Source of the DNA: DASRRB01 sp036732755
GTDB lineage: Bacteria; Planctomycetota; B15-G4; SIAN01
Assembly: GCA_036732755.1 (NCBI GenBank)
Contig: DAINBU010000121.1
Coordinates: 1 to 14,121 of the forward strand
DNA: 14,121 nucleotides
Direction of reading: 5' to 3'
Shown: piece after piece, positions 7,615 to 14,121 of the stretch
Position numbering within the stretch: the first letter of the stretch is position 1
How the letters are laid out: each line of letters opens with the position of its first letter
Notes under the pieces: generated by a model
The model's input: only the letters and a program-made list of their open reading frames with translations
The model's database searches: none
Told to the model about the DNA's origin: nothing
Program-made: the position numbers and the translations under genes

Positions 7615-7778
7615 TTCCTTCGAAGAGTCGCCTCCCGTTCCGACCGTCTTGCGTCCGCAACGGGCGGGGACCGTCGATCTCGATCGCATCCCGTCCCTGC
7701 GCCGGCGATGTCGAGCAGCGGATCGCGCTCCCACCTTGCGGGCGACGCCTTGAGTACCACCTGGGAAGGGAGGCCTCC
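7615..7778 (+). other. Spacer between amidohydrolase and first large secreted gene
   Basis: In 164 bases I find one modest inverted repeat, CCCGTT (7634-7639) with AACGGG (7659-7664), enclosing a smaller TTGCG/CGCAA pair. It might end the amidohydrolase transcript but has no T-tract. No convincing -35/-10 pair is visible for the following gene. Confidence 0.3.
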
Positions 7779-7781
7779 TTG
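7767..7781 (+). promoter_or_regulatory. Shine-Dalgarno inside a palindrome, fixing a TTG start
   Basis: GGGAGG at 7768-7773 is followed after five bases by TTG at 7779, the start used for the 997-residue gene. No in-frame ATG or GTG fits the signal peptide. GGAGGCCTCC (7769-7778) is a perfect palindrome. Allowing one G-U pair, 7767-7771 can pair with 7776-7780 across a GGCC loop, which would cover both the ribosome site and part of the start codon. Confidence 0.7.
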
Positions 7782-10772
7782 AGCCGTGCCGTCGTTTTCC
7801 CGCGCACGCTCCTCGCCGCGATCGTCGCGCTCTCCTCGTGCCTCGCGCCGGACGCCGCCGCGCAGGCGCGCATCGGCTCGTTCGTCGACGGCGAACGGGC
7901 GATGTACATCGAGCTCTCGCCGCTGGTGGCGGGCGAGGACTACTCGCTCTCCGTGCGCAGCGTCCCGTCCGGATCGAACGACGTCTTCATCGTCGCGAGC
8001 ACCGCCTACTCGCCGGTCGACTACACCACGCGCGGCATCCCCGGCTGGTTCGGGCCGGAATTGAAGAAGGGAGTCGTCTTCGACGTCGGCGCCGGCAGCG
8101 TGACCGGCACCGTGCCGGTGGGCATGGCGGGCGTGACGCTCTTCCTGCAGGCAGTCGTCGGCACGCCGAACGGGCCGCGCTTCTCCAGCATGGTGACCGC
8201 GCAAGTGATCTCGCCCGGCACCGATCCGGGCGGCGACGCCGTGAACGTCCAGTTTCCGCTCCCGCTCAAGACGATGCAGGTGCTGCCGGGCGGCGTGAGC
8301 GGACAGGACTGGTCGCAGGGACCGGTGCGCGTCGGGATCCCGCTCCCGATCGGACAGGTGTTCGAGTCCGGCGGCGTCCCGCAGCTCACGGTCACCGGCG
8401 GTACGCCGGCCGCGCAGTTCGCGACGCTCGCGAAGTGGCCCGACGGGAGCGTCAAGTGGGCGCTCGCCGAGTACCTCGCCGACGTCTCGGCGGGCGCCAA
8501 GAACACCAACTACGACGTCGACAAGGGCGGCGGCAACTTCGGCGGCGCCGGCCTCGCGTCGGTGAGCGGCAGCGCGACGACCGTCGACACCGGCGCGCTC
8601 AAGTTCGTGCTCGACGCGAGCCAGCCCGAGCTCTTCACGTCGTTCCAGCGCAACGGGACCGAGTGGTTCGACCGTTCCTACCCTGGCGTCCCCCACTTCT
8701 GGGACGACGGCGACCAGGAGTGGACGTGGCACAAGATGCTGGTGAAGGTGCGCCGCAACGGGCCGGTGCGCGCCGAGGTCGAGGTGGGCGGCTGCTTCAC
8801 GCGCACGAGCGACGCCAACGACGCCGACCGCATCTACGTCCGCTTCCTGATCGAGGCGTACGCCGGCGGCAGCTCGGTGCGGGTCACCGCGTCGCTGCGC
8901 GACACCAGCGTCCGCTTCCCGCAGCACCTGCTCTTCCGCGGCTTCACGTGGGGCGCGAAGCTCGCCGACGGCGGCGCCTACGCCGTGAAAGTGCCGCAGC
9001 CCGACGGCGCGGACGAGGCGACCGCGACCTGGTCGGGCAGCCTCGCGACGGCGGGCGACGACGCCAGCTACTTCCAGGGCTTCGCGCGCGCCTCCAAGTA
9101 CGAACTCTGCGACGACGCCAACTGGTCGCGCTACATGCCGTTCATCCAGCGCTTCGGAGCCGACGACTTCGCGATCAGCGGCGTGCGCGCGCGCATCGGC
9201 GCCACGACCTTCACCGGCGACGCCGCGTCGGGCGGCTGGACCGACCCGACCGAGTTCGCGGAGCCGGCGTTCGTCGAGATGAACGCGGCGAGCGGCCACG
9301 GCGTCCTGTTCGGCCCCGAGCACGCCAAACTGCACTGGCCCGTTTCGATGACCGCGCGCGGCGACGGCCGCTTCGAGATCGGCATCTTGCCGCACAAGGA
9401 CCCCGCCGACCCGCACGACTATCCGCTCACCTACGCGAGCTGCGAGACGCGCACCTTCTTCCTCGTCGCCGAGGACGCGGCGGCGGGCGACCCGATCGGC
9501 GTCGCCAAGCGCTTCGACTTCCCTCTCACCGCGCGCGCGGATCTCTCGGTCTACAACCAGGCGCAGGTCTGGCCGTGGCGGCTGATCACCCACGACGAGG
9601 TCGACGCCTACTGCGCGCACGCCGGCCTGCGCCAGGCGGTGACGCCGACGGTCAACGAGATGCGGACCGTTTACCGCTACTCGAACGGCACGGGCGGCGG
9701 GAACAACAACTGGGAGGAGTCGCGCCGCTTCGTTCAGTGGCTGCGCGGCGAGGGCGACGCGGCCTACTTCTCGAGCCTCTACGAGGCGATCTACAAGGCC
9801 GACAAGATGGCCTGGACGATCGACGACGACGTGCTCGCGAACCGGCAGACGATCCGCAACCCGTCCGCGCCCGTCACGCCCAAGGACGACTTCTACAACA
9901 ACTCCAAGCACACCTTCCTGCAGGCGGTCCCCGACTGGGCCTTCGTGCGCGGCGAGACGCTGCTGCTCGACTCCGCGCGCAACTTCGCCGAGACGCTGAT
10001 GGACCCGGAGATCTCGCGCAACGTGCAGCCGCTCGGCAACTTCGTGTCGGGCACGTACGGCGCGGTGGTGCAGGCCGCCTGCGCGATCCTCGAGCTCGCG
10101 CCCAACTATCCGCTCGAGAAGTGGACGTACGACGTGTGCGACCAGTGGGCGCACGTGACCTACAAGCAGTCGAACCGCTGGAACATCGACACGTCGGTGG
10201 TCGGCTGGCAGGCCGCGCTCGGCACGCCGACCGGGAGCGCGAGCGACCCGGACGGCTGGATGATCAGCTGGGCGTCGGGCAAGGCGTCGGACAAGAACCT
10301 CTACGGGTACATGACGCAGGGCTGGACCGACGTGCGCGGCGAGGCGCAGGCGTTCCACCGCTACTGGTGGCACCTGCGGCAGATCGCGCCGCACGCGCCG
10401 CTGCTCGCCGACCTCCTCGCGCGCGCCGACGACTGGTATTACTATTCGCGGCGCGGCGTGCCCGACGACCACTGCGCGTCGACCGGCGAGTACTACATCA
10501 CCGACGTCGTCGCGGGCGACGCCGGCAACCCCGACATCGACCCGCTCTGGCCGCCGGGCGACGAGCTCGACGCCCCCAACTCGTGCGGGTACTCGAACCA
10601 GAGCGTGGTGAACTTCCTGCTGGCGGCGCGGCCGTCGGAGACGGCGTATTCCTACGGCGTCGAGCAGCAGCGCAGCATGTCGAACCCGGTCTTCGACGCG
10701 CTCGTGAACGACCCGATCCTGCAGCAGTTCATGTGGCGCTACCTCGTCCACTACGGACTGAAGCAGCCGTGA
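7779..10772 (+). CDS. Large secreted protein, PcRGLX-like RIFT-barrel architecture (copy A of a tandem pair)
   Basis: A 997-residue protein starting at TTG with an ideal GGGAGG. Residues 1-28 are a signal peptide (TLLAAIVALSS, then PDAAAQA). Residues ~30-145 form a small beta domain ending GVTLFLQAVVGTPNGPRFS, a pattern I associate with planctomycete secreted proteins. Residues ~155-235 match the N-terminal RIFT-barrel domain of PcRGLX-like proteins: GPVRVGIPLPIGQV, GVPQLTV, then AKWPDGSVKWALAEY. Further conserved blocks are PHFWDDGDQEWTWHK (305-319), PQHLLFRG (381-388), YRYSNGTGGGNNNWEE (632-647), YKADKMAWTIDD (672-683), SKHTFLQAVPDW (709-720) and STGEYYITDV (901-910). The C-terminal ~400 residues are helix-rich, fitting an alpha/alpha toroid. 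PcRGLX cleaves rhamnogalacturonan as an exo-lyase (PL26), but family-level function here is an inference and the substrate is unknown. The end, FMWRYLVHYGLKQP, is nearly shared with copy B. Confidence 0.8.
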   Translation: MSRAVVFPRTLLAAIVALSSCLAPDAAAQARIGSFVDGERAMYIELSPLVAGEDYSLSVRSVPSGSNDVFIVASTAYSPVDYTTRGIPGWFGPELKKGVVFDVGAGSVTGTVPVGMAGVTLFLQAVVGTPNGPRFSSMVTAQVISPGTDPGGDAVNVQFPLPLKTMQVLPGGVSGQDWSQGPVRVGIPLPIGQVFESGGVPQLTVTGGTPAAQFATLAKWPDGSVKWALAEYLADVSAGAKNTNYDVDKGGGNFGGAGLASVSGSATTVDTGALKFVLDASQPELFTSFQRNGTEWFDRSYPGVPHFWDDGDQEWTWHKMLVKVRRNGPVRAEVEVGGCFTRTSDANDADRIYVRFLIEAYAGGSSVRVTASLRDTSVRFPQHLLFRGFTWGAKLADGGAYAVKVPQPDGADEATATWSGSLATAGDDASYFQGFARASKYELCDDANWSRYMPFIQRFGADDFAISGVRARIGATTFTGDAASGGWTDPTEFAEPAFVEMNAASGHGVLFGPEHAKLHWPVSMTARGDGRFEIGILPHKDPADPHDYPLTYASCETRTFFLVAEDAAAGDPIGVAKRFDFPLTARADLSVYNQAQVWPWRLITHDEVDAYCAHAGLRQAVTPTVNEMRTVYRYSNGTGGGNNNWEESRRFVQWLRGEGDAAYFSSLYEAIYKADKMAWTIDDDVLANRQTIRNPSAPVTPKDDFYNNSKHTFLQAVPDWAFVRGETLLLDSARNFAETLMDPEISRNVQPLGNFVSGTYGAVVQAACAILELAPNYPLEKWTYDVCDQWAHVTYKQSNRWNIDTSVVGWQAALGTPTGSASDPDGWMISWASGKASDKNLYGYMTQGWTDVRGEAQAFHRYWWHLRQIAPHAPLLADLLARADDWYYYSRRGVPDDHCASTGEYYITDVVAGDAGNPDIDPLWPPGDELDAPNSCGYSNQSVVNFLLAARPSETAYSYGVEQQRSMSNPVFDALVNDPILQQFMWRYLVHYGLKQP

Positions 10773-10776
10773 CGCG

Positions 10777-10815
10777 CGCGCCGCGGGCGCGCATCGGCCG
10801 CGCGCCCGCGGCGTG
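10777..10815 (+). terminator. Strong GC hairpin between the two paralogs
   Basis: Four bases after the copy A stop, a perfect 14-base-pair stem (10779-10792 with 10800-10813) closes a seven-base ATCGGCC loop; a G-U and a further C-G pair extend it to 10777/10815. No T-tract follows. The position and stability suggest an intrinsic terminator or an mRNA-stabilising 3' structure between the tandem genes. Confidence 0.65.
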
Positions 10816-10945
10816 AGGATTCCCGCGATCTCCCGCGTGGCCGGACACCCGGAAAAGCCTTCCGCGTCCCTCTCCTACAGCTTGTACCGGCCGGCTCCGA
10901 AGTGCTCCCCGGTTCGACACCCCGAATCGGACGGAAGCACCCTCG

Positions 10946-13924
10946 ATGAAGTTGCACCCGGGATCCCGCAAGGCCTTCGCCGCGCTCGCGCTCGCGACCC
11001 TCGTCGCGACCGGCCGCGCGGCGGCGCAGATGCAGGTCGGCTCGTTCGTGACCGGCGAGCGGCCGATGTACCTCGAAGTCGACCAGGTGGTCGAGGGGCA
11101 GCCCTGCCACATCGCCTTCAAGAACGTGCCGGCCGGCGCCTGGGGCCAGGCGCTGATCGTCTCGGAGAGCGTCTACGTCCAGGACATGGCGCACGTCGGC
11201 CTGCAGGGCTGCATGGCGCCCGACCTCGTCTACGGCCACACGATCCAAGTCGGCGCGAACACGTACAGCGCGGTCACGCCCGCCGGCTCGGCCGGCAAGA
11301 CGCTCTACCTCCAGGGCTACGTGATGACGCCGAAGGGGCGCCGCTTCACGTCGATGGTGACGACCCACGCGATCGCGTCGGGCGGCGGCGGGAACACGAT
11401 CACCTTCCCGATCCCGCTCACCACGCAGGAGGTCCTCCCGTCCGACCGGCCGGGCTGGGACCGCTGGGCGCAGCCGGTGCGCGTCGGCCTGCCCATGCCG
11501 AAGGGCCAGGTCTGGGAGAAGAACGGCGTCCCGCAGCTCACGCTGCGCGGCGGGCCGGTGACCGGCCAGTTCTCCTCGCTCGCCTGGTGGAGCGACGGCA
11601 GCTGCAAGTGGGTCCTCTGCGAGTACCTGACCGACCTCGCGGCCGGCCAGTGGAAGACGGGCGTCTCGGTCGACAAGGGGAGCGGCAACTTCGGCGGCGC
11701 CGCGCTCGCGTCGGTGAGCGGGACCGTGACGACGGTCGCGACCGGCGCGGCGACGATCACCCTCGACGCCGCGCGGGACGACCTCTTCCAGAGCTACCAG
11801 GTCGGCGGACGCGAGGTCTTCTCGACCGCCGCCGGCTTCCGCCCCCACTTCTGGGACGACGCCGACGCCGAGTGGACCTGGCACAAGCAGGCGGTGACGC
11901 TGCGCCGCAACGGGCCGGTGCGCGCCGAGATCGAGGTCGACGGCGTCCTCACGCGCAGCGGCTCGCCCGACGACGCCGACCGCGTCTACCTGCGCTTCTA
12001 CCTCGAGTTCGTGCGCGGCCAGACGACGATGCGCGCGACCGTGTCGCTGCGCGACACGAGCCTCTCCTTCCCGCAGCACCTGCTCTTCCGCGGGCTCACG
12101 ATCCGCGGCGCGCTGAACGAGACGGGCACGTTCGACCTGCGCATGCCGCGGCCCGCGACGAACGGCTGGTCCGGCGAGCTGATCACCGGCTCGATCGGCA
12201 GCGGGCAGGACGCGCTCCTGAACCTCGGCTTCTGCCGGCGCACCGACAAGGCGATCGCGATCGACTACAACTCGTCGGCGTACAAGGGCTTCCTGCAGCG
12301 CAACGCGCCCGACGACTTCGCGCTCGAGGGGACGAGCATCCGCATCGGCGCGACGTGGTTCACCGGCAGCGCCGCCAACGGCTGGCGCAGCACGGAGTCG
12401 GAGTACTCCGACCCGACCTTTCTCGAGCTCAACTGCGACGCGACCGGGCGCGGCGTCCTGGCCGGCATCGAGCACGCCTGCCGCACCTGGCCGGTCGAGC
12501 TCTCCGCCGGCGGCGACGGCCGCATCGAGATCGGCATCTTCCCGCACGAGCGGAGCGGCGACAGTTTCAACTACCCGCTGACCTACGCGAGCTCCGAGAC
12601 GCGCGTCTTCTGGCTCGTTCCCGAGGCGGGCCCGGCCGCCGACCCCTTCGCGGCCGCCGCCTCCTTCGACTACCCGCTCGCCGCGCGCGCCGACGCGTGG
12701 GCCTACGACCAGGCCGACGTCTGGCCGTGGCACCTCGTCTCGACCGCCGAGATGGCCGACTACATCTCGCACAGCGGCATGCGGACGCCCGGCGCGGTCA
12801 ACTTCGACCCGGTGAAGACGGTCTACCGCTACGCGGGCGGCACCGGCGGCGGCAACAACAACTGGGAGGAGACGCAGCGCTTCTACCAGTGGCTGCTCAC
12901 CGGCCACGGCGGCGCGGCGCTGAACTCGTGGTTCGAGGCGGTCTACAAGGCCGACAAGATGTTCTGGACCATCGACGACGGCGCGCTGAAGGATCGCGCG
13001 GCCGTGCGCAACGCGACGGCGCCGGTCACCAACAAGAACAACTTCTACGACGGCAGCAAGCACACCTTCATGCAGGTGATCCCCGACTGGGGCTTCACGC
13101 GCGGCGAGACCTGCCTGCTCGACAGCGCGAAGCACGCCGCCGCGACGCTGCTGGACCCGAAGGCGTCGCCCAACGTGCAGCCCTTCGGCAACTTCGTGTG
13201 CGGCACGTTCGGCGCGCTCGCCAACTGCGCCGAGTCGATCCTGCAGGTCGAGCCGAACCAGGACCTCGAGGACTGGCTCCACCTGATCCAGTACCAGTGG
13301 TCGCACGTCGTCTACCAGCAGGACAACGACTTCGGCGTGAGCACCGCGACGCTCGGCTGGCAGGCGCCGCTCGGCACGCCGGAGGGGAGCGAGACCAACC
13401 CCGACGGCTTCATGATCACGTGGGCCGCCGGCAAGTCGTCCGACAAGGCGCAGTACGGCTACATGTCGCAGATGTGGACCGACCTGCGAGAGATGTCGCA
13501 GAGCTACGGCAGCTTCGTGCACTACCTGCGCGAGAAGGACCCGAGCGACCCGCTGATCGGCGACCTGCTCGGGCGCGCGCCCGACATCTACCACTACGCG
13601 CGGCGCGGCCTGCCCGACGACTACTGCAAGAGCACGGGCGAGTACTACATCACCGACGTCTTCGAGGGCGACGGCGACGACAGCAGCGTCACGGCGCTGA
13701 CGCTGCCGGGCGACACCCTGGGCAAGGCGAACGCGAGCGGCTACGCGCTGCAGAGCATCTGCTCGCTGCTGCTCGACCTGCGGCCGAGCGAGTCGGCCTT
13801 CAGCTACGGCGTCGAGCTCCACCGCAGCATGTCCGACCCGGTGCTCGCGAAGATGCAGTACGACCCGATCCTGAACGACTTCGTCTGGCGCTACCTCGTC
13901 CACTACGGCGTGCTCAAGCCCTAG
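10946..13924 (+). CDS. Large secreted protein, PcRGLX-like RIFT-barrel architecture (copy B of a tandem pair)
   Basis: A 992-residue paralog of the preceding protein, alignable from signal peptide to last residue with few gaps; by eye about half the positions are identical, more in the C-terminal half. The ATG at 10946 has GGAAG eight bases upstream, weaker than copy A. The signal peptide is RKAFAALALATLVATGRAAAQ (cleavage near 28). The N-terminal beta domain ends KTLYLQGYVMTPKGRRF. The RIFT-barrel signature is present (QPVRVGLPMPKGQV; WWSDGSCKWVLCEY), with the usual Pro of WPDGS changed to Ser. Shared motifs: PHFWDDADAEWTWHK (300-314), SFPQHLLFRG (374-383), YRYAGGTGGGNNNWEE (628-642), YKADKMFWTIDD (667-678), SKHTFMQVIPDW (704-715), KSTGEYYITDV (895-905) and WRYLVHYGVLKP at the end. 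It has more Cys than copy A, and only the Cys in DDxCxSTGEYY (894) is clearly shared. Substrate unknown; a diverged specificity is plausible. Separated from copy A by 173 bases including a strong hairpin. Confidence 0.8.
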   Translation: MKLHPGSRKAFAALALATLVATGRAAAQMQVGSFVTGERPMYLEVDQVVEGQPCHIAFKNVPAGAWGQALIVSESVYVQDMAHVGLQGCMAPDLVYGHTIQVGANTYSAVTPAGSAGKTLYLQGYVMTPKGRRFTSMVTTHAIASGGGGNTITFPIPLTTQEVLPSDRPGWDRWAQPVRVGLPMPKGQVWEKNGVPQLTLRGGPVTGQFSSLAWWSDGSCKWVLCEYLTDLAAGQWKTGVSVDKGSGNFGGAALASVSGTVTTVATGAATITLDAARDDLFQSYQVGGREVFSTAAGFRPHFWDDADAEWTWHKQAVTLRRNGPVRAEIEVDGVLTRSGSPDDADRVYLRFYLEFVRGQTTMRATVSLRDTSLSFPQHLLFRGLTIRGALNETGTFDLRMPRPATNGWSGELITGSIGSGQDALLNLGFCRRTDKAIAIDYNSSAYKGFLQRNAPDDFALEGTSIRIGATWFTGSAANGWRSTESEYSDPTFLELNCDATGRGVLAGIEHACRTWPVELSAGGDGRIEIGIFPHERSGDSFNYPLTYASSETRVFWLVPEAGPAADPFAAAASFDYPLAARADAWAYDQADVWPWHLVSTAEMADYISHSGMRTPGAVNFDPVKTVYRYAGGTGGGNNNWEETQRFYQWLLTGHGGAALNSWFEAVYKADKMFWTIDDGALKDRAAVRNATAPVTNKNNFYDGSKHTFMQVIPDWGFTRGETCLLDSAKHAAATLLDPKASPNVQPFGNFVCGTFGALANCAESILQVEPNQDLEDWLHLIQYQWSHVVYQQDNDFGVSTATLGWQAPLGTPEGSETNPDGFMITWAAGKSSDKAQYGYMSQMWTDLREMSQSYGSFVHYLREKDPSDPLIGDLLGRAPDIYHYARRGLPDDYCKSTGEYYITDVFEGDGDDSSVTALTLPGDTLGKANASGYALQSICSLLLDLRPSESAFSYGVELHRSMSDPVLAKMQYDPILNDFVWRYLVHYGVLKP

Positions 13925-14020
13925 GGCCCACCTCGCCGCCTCAGACCGGACCGAGCCGTTCCGTGCGCCGCATTCCCAGCGAAGCGGCGGGGGCAACTGG
14001 AGCGGACGTCGAGGGCGGGG

Positions 14021-14060
14021 GTGAAGAGGCCACGAAGCCTTCTCCCCGCGGCCTCTTCGC
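14021..14060 (+). terminator. Inverted repeat downstream of copy B, possible terminator
   Basis: GAAGAGGCC (14023-14031) pairs perfectly with GGCCTCTTC (14050-14058), extended outward by a U-G and a G-C pair to 14021/14060, with an 18-base loop. It lies about 97 bases beyond the copy B stop and has no clear T-tract, so it may instead belong to the next transcript. Confidence 0.35.
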
Positions 14061-14070
14061 AACGTTCTCG

Positions 14071-14089
14071 AACGACGTCCGACGTCGTT
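14071..14089. promoter_or_regulatory. Perfect 9-base inverted repeat, operator-like
   Basis: AACGACGTC (14071-14079) and GACGTCGTT (14081-14089) are perfect inverted copies around a single central C. The near-absent loop suits a dimeric DNA-binding protein better than an RNA hairpin. No regulator gene is visible nearby, so this is an operator candidate only by symmetry. Confidence 0.3.
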
Positions 14090-14121
14090 GCTGCGCCACG
14101 GGAGATGCACGGCGCGCGCAT

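Larger units (their letters stand above)
13925..14121. other. Non-coding 3' flank after copy B
   Basis: These 197 bases hold no gene I can support; a minus-strand frame here is Arg-rich and lacks any recognisable feature. The stretch contains two inverted repeats, listed separately. AT content looks slightly higher than in the genes, as expected of an intergenic region. Confidence 0.5.

Noticed and set aside
7284..10751. Minus-strand open frame of 1,155 codons opposite copy A
   Set aside because: Mirror of the real gene in a stop-poor high-GC sequence; it is Arg/Val/Glu-rich with no recognisable domain and spans the amidohydrolase boundary.
7838..10816. Second plus-strand frame overlapping copy A
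   Set aside because: Out-of-frame shadow, extremely Arg-rich, with no conserved motifs.
10751..14110. Minus-strand open frame of 1,119 codons opposite copy B
   Set aside because: Same antisense shadow effect. It has no family motif, whereas the plus strand encodes a clear paralog with a signal peptide.
1..14121. tRNA, rRNA, CRISPR array, insertion sequence or phage genes
   Set aside because: No cloverleaf, spaced direct-repeat array, transposase or terminal inverted repeats found by reading both strands.

Overview
This is a GC-rich window (about 70% G+C by eye) with codon usage dominated by G/C third positions. It holds seven protein-coding genes and no RNA gene, CRISPR array or insertion sequence that I can see. 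The gene mix suggests a free-living Gram-negative heterotroph, most likely a high-GC planctomycete: exported HEAT-repeat protein, Tat-exported asparaginase-like enzyme, lipoprotein amidohydrolase, and very large secreted proteins whose N-terminal beta domain ends in a 'TLYLQ'-type strand. This lineage is an inference. Acidobacteriota or Myxococcota are not excluded.

Layout. Positions 1-795 (minus) carry the N-terminal part of an exported periplasmic-binding-protein-like protein, cut by the window edge. It is divergent from a secreted HEAT-repeat protein (1005-2834, plus). That gene converges with, and overlaps by 15 bases, a DUF362-type protein with a histone-tail-like N-terminus (2820-4373, minus). 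Upstream of it on the same strand is an N-terminal-nucleophile asparaginase with a Tat signal (4604-5701, minus). A 101-base divergent spacer separates that gene from a lipoprotein amidohydrolase of the YtcJ/NfdA type (5803-7614, plus).

The second half (7779-13924, plus) is a tandem pair of secreted proteins of 997 and 992 residues. They are clear paralogs, similar along their whole length. Residues ~155-235 carry the signature of the N-terminal RIFT-barrel domain of PcRGLX-like proteins (exo-rhamnogalacturonan lyase relatives, polysaccharide lyase family 26). The second half of each protein has strongly conserved Trp/His/Asn-rich motifs that I cannot match to a characterised active site. The pair is the best candidate here for an undescribed function, perhaps extracellular polysaccharide breakdown. 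A strong GC hairpin sits directly behind the first copy, so the two copies may be expressed at different levels.

Nearly every gene product except the DUF362 protein carries an export signal, so the window is largely an envelope/secretome neighbourhood. Apart from the paralog pair I see no single pathway joining the genes. All intergenic stretches are shorter than 300 bases.
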